Positions 1-12,500 of a stretch of DNA of 64,000 nt are shown here, one piece after another. Position 1 is the first letter of the stretch; each line of letters starts with the position of its first letter. The notes below the pieces were generated by a model that searched no databases, was not told where the DNA came from, and saw only the letters and a list, made by a program, of their open reading frames with translations. Source of the DNA: Beta vulgaris subsp. vulgaris (Eukaryota > Streptophyta > Magnoliopsida > Caryophyllales > Amaranthaceae); the NCBI RefSeq assembly GCF_026745355.1, contig NC_079209.1:6329507-6393506 (forward strand), given 5' to 3'. A program made the position numbers and the translations under genes.

Positions 1-2750
1 ACAACAATACCAACATCCATTAACAAGCCATAAAAGTACCGAGAAAACAAAGAGGATAATCTTATCTTTTTTTAATTTTCGGGGGTCACTAATTGTCGTG
101 TGTGTCAGTTAGTATAATTTTTCCTTTCATTTTTTTGCAAATCGTAGTTCTCATCTATGTCATTCAAAATAATATTATCATTTTACTTTTTAGGAGAAAT
201 ATGTAATGATTATTTTTTAAAAAAACTCATATCTATTATATAAGCCAAAACAGGTATATGTAGTGTTCACTTAAAATTACAGTAATATAACCTCCGTGTA
301 TACTTGTAGGCGTGTTTTAACTATCAGGAATAATTAATTGGGCTTTAGAATAGGACTTTAACTCTTTTCGAAATGGGTTTTGAATGGCTTTTAAGACTTC
401 TCTTCCTTGGATCGAACCATTAAGACCACAGTATGTTTCATCATCGGATTATTAAATGGCTAGACACGATTATATGTCTACAATACTCATTACCAATTAA
501 TGACAAGGTCAATAATTATGTTAATTCAATGTCAATGCATCCTAACATGTGTTATTTTTTAATCTAGCGTATAGTAATATGCAATCAAAACAGAAGTTAC
601 CAAAATTTTCTCACAAATTAAGCAATGATAAAACAATTTGACATAAAAACCTTCAAAAAAATTGACATAAAGAACAAAAATACTCAGACAAAAAGGAAAA
701 CCTTTCACAAATTTGATTTGACGATAGAATTTTACATTTAAATCCGCCTCACAATTTTTGAACGTCAAATACAATCTTTTTTCTTTGCTTTCATATTGAA
801 AGAACTTATTCATCAAGTAATTTTTATATTTTGCATTTATACAACATGATAATTTATTAATGAGTACTAATGATGATTATAAACATCCTTTAAATTACAT
901 TTAGACAAAATTTAAAAATAGTCGTCAAAATAATCCACGTACGCATCGCATGTATATAGAAAGCTAGTCACATATAAATCGAACTTATTAAAACTTTTTT
1001 TTTTTTTACAATTTATCATAACTTATTTAGAGTTCTTATAACTCAATGGAACTAATGTCATAACATGAACTCATTCCAACTCAGTTTTCCTGAAACATAT
1101 TTTTCTTGGAGGTAAAGTAAAACCAACATAATTTGCACTTCTTTTGTCTTTTGTCCAACTATTAGCTTCTTAGTTTATGTACAACACTCATGACACATGT
1201 TAATAAACCAAAAATTCACTTCTGAACCTGGGAACAAGAATCAAAGTCGGCTTAATTGGTCCAAAACTCTCCTGCCACCTTTGTAACAATCGCCCTATGC
1301 AAGAATATTCATCTCACCTTTAAAAAAAAAACTCACAAACCTGCCTCACTTTAAAGTTCCACTAGTTTTATGTGCGAAAATATGTAAATTTTATTTTTTT
1401 AATTATATCTAATAAATTAGGGATTTTTGAATTATTGACTGTTTTCTTTTTGTAATGCCTTTTTTTTAATCTTTTTTTTTTTTACTTTTTTAATTAATTA
1501 AGTAGGTTTATTTTTTATTTTTACTTTTTCTATTTTTTAATTAAAGTAAGTAATTACTTTTTATTTATTTTTTTATTTTTTTATTTTTTAGTATTCTACC
1601 ACTCTTGACATATAAAATCGAGATAAGAAAAAAAATGTCCTAAGGGTTCGGCTACAGCGGCCCAAGGTTCCTATGGCAAAAAGTTGAAAGCATTTGAGAC
1701 ACATAGTTGATCTTGTAGAGCCCAATTTACAAAATCCCAAAAACTAATTTATATATATATATATATATAAAACAAGGTTCATTTTGCTTACGTATCAAGC
1801 CAGCATTATTCAATGTTCACTTCGCCTACGTGTCATGCTACTACTACATCTGCCACATGTCATCGCCAAATTCGACACTCTATTATTTAACGTATTCACA
1901 TCCAAAAATTCTGATGTCACATGACATGATTATTTCCTTCCAAAAAAAAACTAACTTGAAATCAAACAATGATATTAGTGTGGGAAGTTTTAAACAACTG
2001 CCTAAATTATAGCTACCGGTCAAATATAATTAAATGTTTTTTATTTAAAATTCAAAATTCACCCACCAAGAATTGTTAATATAGTTGCGAAAAAATAAAG
2101 GTAAAAAATGTTATTATATAAGATGTTCATGTAATTACACCCTAATATAAACTGATTGTCCAGAAAATTAAAATGTGCATTCATCCTAATTTCAATCTCA
2201 ATTATAAATTCCTAAATGATAGTTATACTACTAATATATTAAATTAATTTTCACTAACTGTTAAAACTTAGAATCTTGATTTTTTATATTTCTCACTCAC
2301 TAACTGTAATAAATCTAATCCTTTCCCAAAACAACTCAAGTTATAATTTCGGAATTTTCTTTTCTCTCTAATTTTCTATTTTGGACGAAAAACTGATTTA
2401 CAAAAAAATTCTGATTTCGAAAATTTTATTTTTTGAAAGATAAAAATCTGATTTAATAAATAAAACATGTTTCATAAAAAAAAAATCTGATTTATTATAA
2501 TTTTACTTTATTTGTCAGAATTTTATATTTATAAAATCTTATTATAACAAAAAAAAATTTAATCTTAAGTAATGAGATGATTTATGTATTGTATTGTAGT
2601 GACCGTTAAAGAATTGATATCGGTATTATATAGGATCCATAATCGATTGTGTTTTTGTTAAAATAATATTAAAAAAACGATTTGCTTGCATTATATTATA
2701 ATATTATATGTAAAATACCGATTTCCTTGAATAAAATAATGGGATTATGA
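1..2750. other. AT-rich intergenic sequence
   Basis: I see no gene here. The stretch is AT-rich with frequent A and T runs and stops in all frames. A (TA)n microsatellite lies at about 1750-1768. The short open frames (559-816 minus, 1830-2012 plus) have no recognisable domain, no plausible splice partner and biased low-complexity composition. Confidence 0.7.
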
Positions 2751-2868
2751 GAAGGTATTACGTCAGACGCGTCCGACCATAATATTTGGTTGGACGACTT
2801 TCAGTCGGTTTCAATTTTTTTTCAGTTGGTTTCAATTTTTTTCAGTTGGTTTCAATTTTTGTTCAGAA

Positions 2869-3007
2869 GACCAAATGAAAGAAAAACAACACAAGCTGAA
2901 AGAATTTACACACCAACTGAAAGAACACAAAAGACCAAATGAAAGAAAAACATCACAAGCTGAAAGAATTTACACACCAACTGAAAGAACACAGAAGACC
3001 AAATGAA
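2869..3007. repeat. Two-copy tandem repeat, about 66 bp unit
   Basis: A unit beginning GACCAAATGAAAGAAAAACA and running through a CACCAACTGAAAGAACACA block occurs twice in a row, followed by the start of a third copy. Just upstream, at about 2800-2860, a shorter unit containing TCAGTTGGTTTCAATTTTT is repeated three times. Its reverse complement resembles the CAACTGAAAG motif of the downstream unit, so the two arrays could partly pair as an inverted repeat. Confidence 0.7.
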
Positions 3008-3141
3008 AATCATATCACAGGAAGGAAAGCATTATCTTCTTCTTCTGATTACTCATTCTCTCCCCCCCCCTTCCAAAAATTGCAAAAAAAACACACCAAT
3101 TTCATTTGGACGGGCTGGAATCACTACTAAGTCGCGGAACC

Positions 3142-3357
3142 ATGTTCTTTAATCTCTATGTTGTATCTCTTCTCTTCACTACAATAATCACAACAATCCA
3201 AAATCCATCATCATCATCATCAACATCATCAATCATCTCCAGATTCCAAGAATACCTTCGAATCAATACTGCCCAGCCAAATCCCAAGTACTATGAAGCT
3301 GTTGATTTCATCTTATCTCAAGCTAAATCCTTATCCCTTGAATCCCAAACTATTTAA
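3142..3357 (+). pseudogene. Truncated aminoacylase-1 (M20 peptidase family) N-terminal exon
   Basis: The 71-residue frame starts at ATG 3142 with a hydrophobic, signal-like N-terminus and a serine-rich spacer. It continues with IISRFQEYLRINTAQPNP, then YYEAVDFILSQAK and SLSLESQTI. This closely matches my recollection of the N-terminus of plant aminoacylase-1 (N-acyl-L-amino-acid amidohydrolase), a zinc enzyme of the M20 family. The frame stops right after SQTI, where the family continues into EFV and then the metal-binding core. None of the metal ligands or the dimerisation domain is seen downstream, and no donor site restores the frame. It is therefore most likely a copied or captured first exon rather than a working gene. 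The flanks carry simple repeats and CGTCCGAC motifs (2770s and 3430s), consistent with transport by a mobile element, although no target-site duplication was identified. Confidence 0.75.
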
Positions 3358-3441
3358 TGCGAGTTGTTGTTGTTGATGGTTAAGAATAAGTCCTTGCATC
3401 TTCTTCGTCTTCTTCCTTGCGCTTGCTCAGCCCGTCCGACG

Positions 3442-3478
3442 GAAAGTATTGGGTCAGACGGTTTGACCCAATACTTTC
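3442..3478. repeat. Perfect 15-bp hairpin
   Basis: GAAAGTATTGGGTCA (3442-3456) is followed after 7 nt by its exact reverse complement (3464-3478). It lies about 85 bp downstream of the aminoacylase fragment. It is flanked by CCGTCCGACGG and CAGACGG motifs that resemble the sequence near 2765, so it may be part of the end of an element. Confidence 0.75.
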
Positions 3479-3479
3479 A

Positions 3480-5120
3480 CTGGGATTATTGCCTCATCAT
3501 GGTCTACATAGTGTATAATTGATTTGCTTGAAAAAACCAATTTGCTTGCATAGATTATTGCTTCATCATCATATTCTTTCCTAAAGTTAAGATTATAATT
3601 GAATAAAGTAACATTATTGCACCTACAAAACCAATTTGCTTGAACTGATGGCCGAAATGATATTTTTTCCTATAGTAATATCATCATATTCTTTCCTAAA
3701 GTAATATTATTGTCCTTGCATTTACATTACCACGTGGTAAAGCAAAGCAATAGGTTGAAATGAAGATGACACATGACATAAGCAAAGAGGTGGCCGGAAA
3801 AATTAGGATGAAGGAGAGCAGAGGAAGCTTCATGTCTTGCCACGTAGGCTGAAGTTTTCTCTCTAATTTTCTTTTCTCTCTAATTTAAAACTTAGAATAT
3901 TTTTTATAAGGCCCGTTCTAATAAAATAAGAACAATCATAATACTAATTATAGATAATTCACAAGCCATAATCTTACAGCACAAGGGTCATAAGCCAGTT
4001 TTAAACTATTCTCATTACAAGATTTCTAAAATTTTTAATCACAAGGCCATAATAAATATTTCAACCTAAAATTACAAGATACACCTCATTCACGAATATG
4101 TTGGAATGTAAATATAGAAGTTTGAAATTGTTCTACAATACAATTCTAAAAATCGAAAAGAATATGAAAAAGAACAAAGGTCATATGGTGATTAAGAAAT
4201 AAAAGGCAAATCAATACAAAAATATGCCATATTTGTATAATTTTCTTGAGTGATTGTCTATTTCAATTAATTTTTTCACTTAGAAATTTAGAGATAACCC
4301 CATTCATTTTGATGAAAATCATGCTATATAAAACTTTATTTGAGATTGTTTTTTAATACAATTTGGATAATCATATAATAAAAAGATAAAAATTTGTAAT
4401 AAGATAGTTTAATAAGAGAGAGGAGTTGAGCGGGACTGCAGAAAGCAAGGAGTGAAAGTTGTTGCATGATCGAGTGACATTAGTGCTGCGCGTTTTGTAT
4501 TTATATGAGCCGCTGTATAAAACGATAGGCAGAATAAAAGCTTCTTTATTGAACTTTTTTTGTTTTAAGAAAGTTTTTTTTTACTAAGCAAGTAATTATA
4601 TTAATTAGAACAAACAGTTACAACCTAAAACCAACTAAGAAAAAGCAAACATTTGCTTAGCAAAAAAAAGAAGTTGGTTGGTCACATGTTTTATCATGAC
4701 ATTAGCTACATCAATCACTGAACATACGAGTCATAAGTCAGTTTTAAAATTTATTTTTAATACACAATATGATTATGAAAACTTGAAATCAATCAACTAC
4801 TATTCAAATCATGATTTTAGGAGAAACATTCTAAAATCTTAAATTTATAAACAAAGTATTCCCCCGCATTTTAGTGTTTTTTTTGTTCATTTACGTAATT
4901 ATAAATGTATATATCACGATTACAATATTTTTAAAGTTTAAAATGTTGTAACAAAGGATTTATATATATATTAAATATAATTTTATATTTTATATTCTTT
5001 TAATCTTAAATACATGGATTCTAATAAGCACGAATTCAATATATTTCGAATAAAAACAACTGCTTAATATACAAAATAATGTTGTCGTACATTATATATG
5101 TCTCCAAACCATTTCTACAT
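3480..5120. other. Intergenic sequence without recognised genes
   Basis: AT-rich sequence with no coding frame of note. The right part probably belongs to the Helitron ending at 5158, but I could not find its 5' TC terminus. Confidence 0.6.
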
Positions 5121-5127
5121 AAAACCT

Positions 5128-5158
5128 CCCGTGCATTTTTACACGGGTGGAAAGCTAG
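5128..5158 (+). mobile_element. Helitron 3' terminus
   Basis: A GC-rich hairpin (CCCGTG at 5128-5133, CACGGG at 5142-5147) is followed seven bases later by CTAG (5155-5158) and then a T. This matches the Helitron 3' end rule: a hairpin about 10 nt upstream of CTRR, with insertion between A and T. The 5' end was not located, so only the terminus is claimed. Confidence 0.65.
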
Positions 5159-5469
5159 TTTACTATAGTAATTGTCTACTTTGTTTCCTACACTGCACAT
5201 ACTGATATCCCGCGCTTACACTAAATTTGAACTTAAAACATCACCACCCCACCCGACAACATCCTGCTACATGTCAAAAAGTCTCTTTCTCACCCTTCAA
5301 AAATCCTTGTAAATTTCCCACAAATCACAATTTTCTTCAAATTACTACAACTACTTATTCGTTGGGTTTCCATAATTCAATTTCAAATTCAATCTCCAAC
5401 AACCCTAAATTTCCGCCATTTTTGTTCACTCTCTCTCCACCTCCATAATCTCATCAATCAAATATTCAA

Positions 5470-8400
5470 ATGTCATCCTTCGGATTTCGTAAACCATCTT
5501 CATCTCGCTACTCTTCATTCGATTCACAAACTTCACCATCTTCATCTACTGAACTCAAATCTATTTCTTCCCACCCCAAATCTCTCCTCAAAAACCAACC
5601 AAATCAAGCAATTACCAAACTTAATGCTACCAAAAATGTTGCAACAGAGCACAATTTCGCTTCTATGGTGAAGAAATTCATGGAGAAGAAATCGGTTTTG
5701 AGCTCGAAAGCGAAGAATAATGGTGATCGTCCATTGCCATTGATCATTCCAGCAGATTTTATAGCAGAGGATTTGAAGAAATCTGCAAGGAAAGGATCAA
5801 ATTTGAGTGCTCTTCCGAAGAAATTGTTTGGTAAGGGTTCGAGTACTAGCTCGAGTTCAAGTGAGAAGAAGATGAAGGCTTTAACTGAGGTTAAAGCGAA
5901 TACCAGAACTTTGGCAATGGTGTTGAGGAGTGAGAGAGAGCTTTTGAGCTTAAATAGAGATCAGGAAGCTGAGATTGCTCAGCTTAAATCTTTGCTCCTG
6001 GACCGCAATGATGAAGTGAGCGTCCGTTCTTTTCAACTTATTTTTGCTTATCTGAACTTATTTGAACTTATTAGACGTTATCTAAACTTATTTAGACCTC
6101 ATTTTCATCTGCTTTTTAATTCTTATTTAATTTAATGGTTCTTTTCTTAGTTGAATTATAGATGATAGTTTGGAAATTGGACGATTTCGTGTTATTAATG
6201 AGTTTCCTTTTGGTAGATGATGTTTTCGAGGTTTGAACTTTGATGGTTAATTATTAGGCTTCATGTATTTGCATAGAAAAATAGGCTTCATGTATTTGTC
6301 AAAGGACCAACTCCACCAAAAGCTTTGATAAAATTACAAGAAAAATGTTTTTTTAAGATGAGTCTTAAGGTACTTCATATGTTTTTTTTATTAAATGCTA
6401 CATTTCACCTATTTAGAAGTTTCATATTAATCGCTACATATTCATTTTTGGTAACATGTCATCATTATCTCTATCTTTCCCTCCTGATCATACGAGTCTC
6501 TCTTTTTATCTATTTCTATCTCTCCTATTCCGTAATAGTTAATATGTGGGTCTTCCTTACATTTAGCGAATAATAAAGGATGGGCGCATTATGGTTGTGT
6601 TTCATTATGACTTATGGGTTCTATATTATGATGATTTCGAACTGATTACTTTACAACCTTTTTGACTGTTAATTCAATGGTATGTGATAGAGTATAAATC
6701 TATTCTTGGGGCCTCAACCATCAGCTTAAGCTTTGTTGAGTTGGTCCTTTGACAGTATGTTCCGTAATATGTGGTGTTAACTGTTTAGTTGGTTCTGTCA
6801 ATTTGTATAGGTAGAGAAGTTAAAGAATTTGTGCTTGAAGCAAAGGGAAGAGATAAAAGCTCTGAAAAGTGCCATTTTGTTTCCGGAAGAGATGAACTGT
6901 CAACTACATGAGCTTTTAGAGAAGCAAGGCTCAGAACTTAAGCAAGCAAAGCAGGTCATTCCAACTCTTCAGAGGCAGATTTCTTCTCTCACTGGTCAGC
7001 TACAATGCCTTTCAGAAGACCTTCAAGAGGTATCATTTTCGACGACCATTGCTTCAAAGAATATGTAGAGATGTATATTCCCAGCATTTTTTTTGTTTAG
7101 TTTGGAGGATTTCCAGGAATTGAAGCAATCCTTATACTGCCACCACTATCTGTAGTTAGTAGTAACTTTTGATAGATGTTACTGTGTCATTTAGAAGTTG
7201 GGTTCTAAAGGTGCATTCAGTTGAACTGATTTTGACATATAAACTTAACTTATTTGCATAATAGAACTTATGGGAACTTACATTTCCTAAACAAGTCAAA
7301 AATAAATTGAATAGAACACACACAGAAGTCTTTTAAATGAAAGGGGTTTCAACCAATGACACCTTCCTACCGAGTACTTGACTTTAATATCATATAAAAG
7401 CTTTCTAGTGCATTCTTCAGATTTCGATGGCGTAAGCAAACAGTTGTTTTCTTAAAAACCAGACAAATGATATGCATTTGAAGTTGAAAATTCTGCATGT
7501 GGCTTATGCTACATTGTAACTTGTAGAAAGCCTAACTTTCTGAGAAGCCCAAATTCTGTTTTGGTCTTTACATCTCATCTGTGCAAGAATGCGAATTAGC
7601 AGCAGTTGTACAGTTACAACTAACAAGTACATATTTTCAAGAAAGCGTTGCTTCTTGCTTATTTGGATGGAAGTTCGAACACGTTGACTAAAATCAGTGT
7701 GTATTGCTGCAAATACAGGTGAAGGCAGTGAAGTCTGCAAGCAAGCCGTGCATTGATGGCAATTTTGGCTCACCTAGGACACCCATATATAATCAAGAAG
7801 AGGCTGCTAATTCCCTGGTATGTGTTTTAAAATCAATGTACATATGTGCCTCTATGCATAGACAGTAGATGAGTAAGGTGACTGTCATTTGATATGTTTG
7901 TTGACCTTGGTCATGCATCTAAAGTTCACTGCAGTGAAATTTTTATTAGTCAGATTTCACTAAAGAATCAGACCTTGAGAAATTTTTTGCTTGCAACTTC
8001 ATCTTGAATTGTCGGATACAATTTCACCTTAAACTATCAGATACTTCACCTTAAATCGCCATATACCATTTCACCTTTGGCTCCTCTTTGAGAATTTATA
8101 TTTAAGTATTGTGATGAAAGTATGAAACTATTAATTCAGGATTTTAGTGACGATGATCTAACAACACCTGAGAGTCCAGATGACATGTTGCTGAAGGATG
8201 TGAACCCATGCTTGACACCTTGTTATTCAAAGATGAAATCTAAGGTATATATCAGTATTTGCACTATTCAATTTGAGATGGGTTGAACTTTGAAGTATTT
8301 TGTTCAGAAAGTAAATGGTTCTTCATTTCTTCTTTGATATCATAGGAATATGGGGTAATGGGATGTGATTATGCTGAAAAGGAAGAGGTTTATCAAGCGA

Positions 8401-8543
8401 CTGGGGAATCGAGGAAGCTGTCAAGAAGTTCTGATCAATTCACAAGTTTGAGACCAGGGAGCAGCACAACTCGTGCAACTTTTCGCAGGTCGGATGAAAG
8501 TAAATACAGATACAGAAAGCGAATTGACCAGCAAGTTCTTTGA
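5470..8543 (+). CDS. Plant coiled-coil protein of unknown function, 5 exons, 388 aa
   Basis: Exons are 5470-6015, 6811-7029, 7719-7817, 8140-8244 and 8346-8543 (TGA). All junctions are GT-AG, all introns are phase 0, and the sum is 388 codons plus stop. Residues 1-70 are Ser/Pro/Lys-rich and probably disordered. Residues about 72-150 hold a conserved-looking stretch (NFASMVKKFMEKKS, then PLPLIIPADFIAEDLKK) and a Ser-rich linker. From about residue 155 through exon 2 the protein is heptad-like and charged (RSERELLSLNRDQEAEIAQL; EKQGSELKQAKQVIPTLQRQ), predicting a long coiled coil. Exons 3-4 carry motifs that look conserved (GSPRTPIYNQEEAANSL; TTPESPDDMLLKD; NPCLTPCYSK). The C-terminus is Ser/Arg-rich and basic. 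No transmembrane segment, signal peptide or enzyme motif is visible. The exon motifs remind me of an uncharacterised plant family, but I cannot name it. ATG 5470 is the first ATG after a TC-rich leader. Introns 1 and 2 contain the low-complexity AACTTATT-type repeat. Confidence 0.88.
6024..6125. repeat. AACTTATT-type low-complexity repeat in intron 1
   Basis: Just after the first exon's splice donor, the intron holds repeated phrases such as TTTGAACTTATTAGAC and CTAAACTTATTTAGACC. This family recurs at 7208-7318, 15168-15410 and 18830-20035. Its copies typically begin near a TTCTTTTCA/GTTCACCTTATTTT phrase. Confidence 0.6.
7208..7318. repeat. AACTTATT-type repeat copy in intron 2
   Basis: The copy starts near GGTGCATTCAGTTGAACTGA and ends near AAATTGAATAGAACACACACA, with AACTTA phrases between. 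The ends look like degraded inverted termini of the TAA-flanked MITE family described at 14523-14761. No clear target-site duplication is visible. Confidence 0.5.
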
Positions 8544-9588
8544 AACACTTCTTTAACAACCTATCATATCTGCTGTCCTTCATATTTTGTAAGTTACAAT
8601 TATTCGTTTTCATGTCTATATGTCAAATAAATTTGTCACAACCTGATGACTTGGACAGTTATATGTGTTTGTTTAATTGAAGTCCACCATGCATTTTTAA
8701 GATGATTGTCTCTGGAGAAGATAATGTCGATGTCAAACACGTATTTGCGCTATGGGCATGGAGGGAAAAGCAATTTCACATACACTAAATCACTAACTTT
8801 CCACACAAGACTTCATGTCTGATCTCCTTGGTAGAAAGTTAGAACCATCCTGATAGACAAGTAAACTTTCTACTTGCATGTTTGTGTCATTGACTTCGGA
8901 ACATTAGAAGGCTCTATGAAGTGTCAATAAAATGATCTACAAATATTGTTGACTCTTGAGGTAAAGTAGTGACTTGGAATAGCTAAAGAAAGAAAAAGAA
9001 ACTTTTATGATTAGGGCTAGTTTTTGAAGGTGAAATATACTATTTCAAGAGCTAGTATACACTAACTGTTTCAAAAGCTATTTTGACAGCTTACATCTAA
9101 TTATGCACTCACTTATAACTTATACTTTCTCCGTTTCATTATACTCGTTATACTTGTTACAATTCTGTAACAGATTTTTGATTTACCGTTCCGTGACAAC
9201 GCGACCGTTCCCGCGAACGCAAGCGCGTTTTTTTCCCCTGGTTTTAAGTGCCCTAGTAATCTTAGTTTTAAGGGATAGTAAGTCCCGAAATTCAATTGAA
9301 CATTGGTCGCATGCACACAACAACTGACAGAGACCCAACTTTGAAACGCCCAGGAGTAGGTTGAAACTTTGAGTTAAGAACAGTTCTTCCATCAAGGAGA
9401 ATTGAAGATAATTAATTACATAAGAGAAGCCTAAACTTGAGCATAAAAATTCCTAAATTATTTTTCAACTACAACAGAAATTTAAAATTTCCCATACCAG
9501 AAAATGCTTTCGAGTGACAATTACATTGATAAGAACTACAGCAGGAAGAAGCTTATATAATATGTATACACATTCCTATTCTAGCCAT
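8544..9588. other. Convergent intergenic region
   Basis: This lies between the 3' ends of the plus-strand coiled-coil gene and the minus-strand CASP-like gene. No coding exon is seen. It presumably contains both 3' UTRs and polyadenylation sites. The open frames at 9103-9395 lie on the repeat fragment at about 9183-9233 and are not believed. Confidence 0.65.
9183..9233. mobile_element. Terminal fragment of a CAGGG-type hAT element
   Basis: ACGCGACCGTTCCCGCGAAC followed by GCAAGCGCGTTTTTTTCCCCTG closely matches the right end of the complete element at 61069-62087. Only this one end is recognisable; the other terminus and a target-site duplication were not found, so it is a truncated or decayed relative. 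Confidence 0.6.
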
Positions 9589-12500
9589 CTACCATCTTGT
9601 GTTGCTCTTCCCTTTGTTCCCTCCATACAAGCGAAAGAGGCTATAAGCTGAGATGCAAGAGAGAACCAGTGTGCAAAGACTAACCACCACCGAACTTGCT
9701 ATCCCTTCTCCTATTTGGTTACAGAACTTCCCATAAAAATCACATGTCTTCATCCATTGCAGTTCTGGCTGCCCGAACTTTCCAATTACAGATGACTCTG
9801 CCGCTGCTGCTACTGCTGCAAGGGTCAAATATGCCATCGCCTGCAGAAAATCAAAGTTATTGTTACTCAAGACTGTTCAAAACTATTAAGCTTGTTAGGA
9901 GCGTCCAACACAGATTTGATAAAGTAATGGGTTCCATAAATAGGAACGGTGGCTCTATGCTAATGATACTATTTGGGCACAAAAAATGGACAAATAACAC
10001 AATATTGAAGTAAATATCTCTATTATATAAGGCAACACATGGTGGACACCAAAAAATAGAAAAAGAAAAAAAAGAAAAAAAATAGTGACATAACTAACTC
10101 TCTCATTTGAATGAAAAAAAGGGGGGAAAGTAGGACATTTAAAGTAAACATCAATATTTTGAAAAAACAAAATGTAAAGACGGTTTTTCTACCCCGTCAA
10201 AAAAAAAAAAAAAAAAAAAAAGACGGTTTTCTACCCAATTGATTTTATTTTCTACTTCACATGCTATCGCACGCATTGCGTGCATATATGACTAGTGTTT
10301 TTTAATGTAATTCATGCCAATTGAGACGAGAGACAAAGTAATGGGTTTTGCTCTTTTATTTGAACTTTAGATTATTAGAAAATTTGGGGTCCTCCGCTAT
10401 TGAGTATTGAGGAAATCTAAGTTCTGGGTCACTTTAAACACCTTATCAGACGGCTCTATTTATCATATTTTAAGGATGATACTATCAATAACCAAGCACC
10501 CACATTTATTTGAGGTGTCCTATACATGTTGGAAATGGGTATGGCAAGGTAATCCCAAAGTTGGAGCAACAGAGTAATAAGGTGCACCAGTATACATCTA
10601 CATTGATGCAACTGCTCATCTTTCATTAAAAGCACAATTTTACAGACCTCAAAGTTTTAGTAACTTGCATTACTGTCAGTTTTGGTGTAATAAGTCAGAT
10701 AAACAGGAAGATCACTCCGAGTTTACGATAGTAAGTTTTTGTAGAGAAACCATTCGGTTGGATCCTATCCTCCCTTAGAGCTAGCTAGCATTGCATACTT
10801 GGCAAGTGACAATTCAAATACTACCTCCGTTTCTTTTTAATTTTTACACTTTGACATTTTACACTATTCACAAATTGCACTTTGACCCTCGTTTGTAATT
10901 TATACGTGAATAAAAACATAATCATGTGAGATCTTGTTAGATTCGTCTTAGCTTGAATTTTATAAATATGTGCTTTTTATAATTTTTACAAATACAAAAT
11001 TAGAGACATATATCTCAAAGTTTTGCATTGGCATGCGTGAAAAGTATAAGTGTAACAATTAAAAAGAAATGGAGGGAGTAAGACAATTTCTCTGAACATT
11101 CTACTTAGAACTCTGTGTATTCATGAAAATAGCATAGTATAAATTCACCCCCCCCCCCCTTCTGAGGCTCGAATAAGTCCATTAGTCAAGGTTCAGATTT
11201 ACTATTGCCAAATCAGCACTCAACGTATAGATTATGACTTAATCACCTCTCTGAAATGAAATTGATGCTAGAGTTGATTAATTAGGGAACGAACTTGCTT
11301 TCAAGAAATAAGTAAAAGTATAATAAAAGAGAAGCAAGATCCTTGATTTTGACATGATTTAAACCTAATCAATTCTTCATAGTGAGTTCATTCTGCTGGA
11401 CAAACCTATCGAGAGTTTAATTAAATTGAACTTGAAGAAAATATGAGAACCAAAGAGTTAGTAGCAGATTAACAAACTACCCGAAGTGATGCTTGGTACA
11501 AACAGACTTCAATAAGAAATTTGTATGGGTCCAGAAGCTAGATTTTAAGTGTCCTATACTCTTTAACCCTATAGTTTATATGAAACAAGTGGAGATCCTT
11601 CCTCCATTTTAGGAACATGTTTCTCGTCGAACTCTTATGTAATGCAAACATGTACATAGAGGGCTAAGTATGAGTGACGGCCACAGACAGTTGATGTTAA
11701 TATAAGCAACAATGTACCAAAGATCCTATAAGTGTTTGATACATGAGAAACCCTAAATAGAGTTCACTTCATTCTTGTTCTCATTTTTTTTACTGAAGAC
11801 TCCATATTACACAATGAACAATGTCAAGGAGATAAAAGTGATGCTAAGGAAGGCCAATAATGATCTTTATAAAGACAAAGTATTCCTAGAAAAAGACAGA
11901 GAGTGACGATGATTGTGTCATTGTCTGTCTCAAATAGTTGAACTTCAAATTATTCATTTATTTAACTATTGAAGAAAAAAAGAGGCTAGGGGAGAACATG
12001 ACACGTGTCCCTAGGGACTATGTTGTAAAGTACTACTAGATGGTTGGTGTCATCACTCATTATAAATTATGATCCTTCTTTAATAGTGGTGGAGTTTGCA
12101 ATACTTGAGGACCACAGGGACCAGCAAGCTCTACAATGTACAAGGAGGTCATGAATAATGAATTAATGCTAAGGAACCTAACATATGAGATGACCCACAA
12201 AATCATACTTATGGATCAATAACACAAATAAATTGCATCATTTTTGTTCCTTGGTATGGAACATGCATGTTCACTTGACCCTAACGCCTCGTTTTAGTAG
12301 CGCGGTTATGAATGGTAGTAAATTTATCGGTAAATTTGCAAACAAAGTCTCGTCCTAAACAAGTTGTAAGGGTTATTAGCCTAAGAACATCCTCTTCATT
12401 TCATACTTACATTTCCACTTCACTCACGTTTCTTTTTCCACATTATTGTCTCTTTAAATTTCTACACACTCAACTTCTTAATATGTGACCTTAACCTTAG

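Noticed and set aside
559..816. 85-codon minus-strand open frame
   Set aside because: Low-complexity AT-rich sequence with no domain, no splice context and no neighbour suggesting a gene.
5227..5448. 73-codon frame upstream of the coiled-coil gene
   Set aside because: It lacks a genuine ATG at its start (begins with TTG) and lies in the expected 5' leader.
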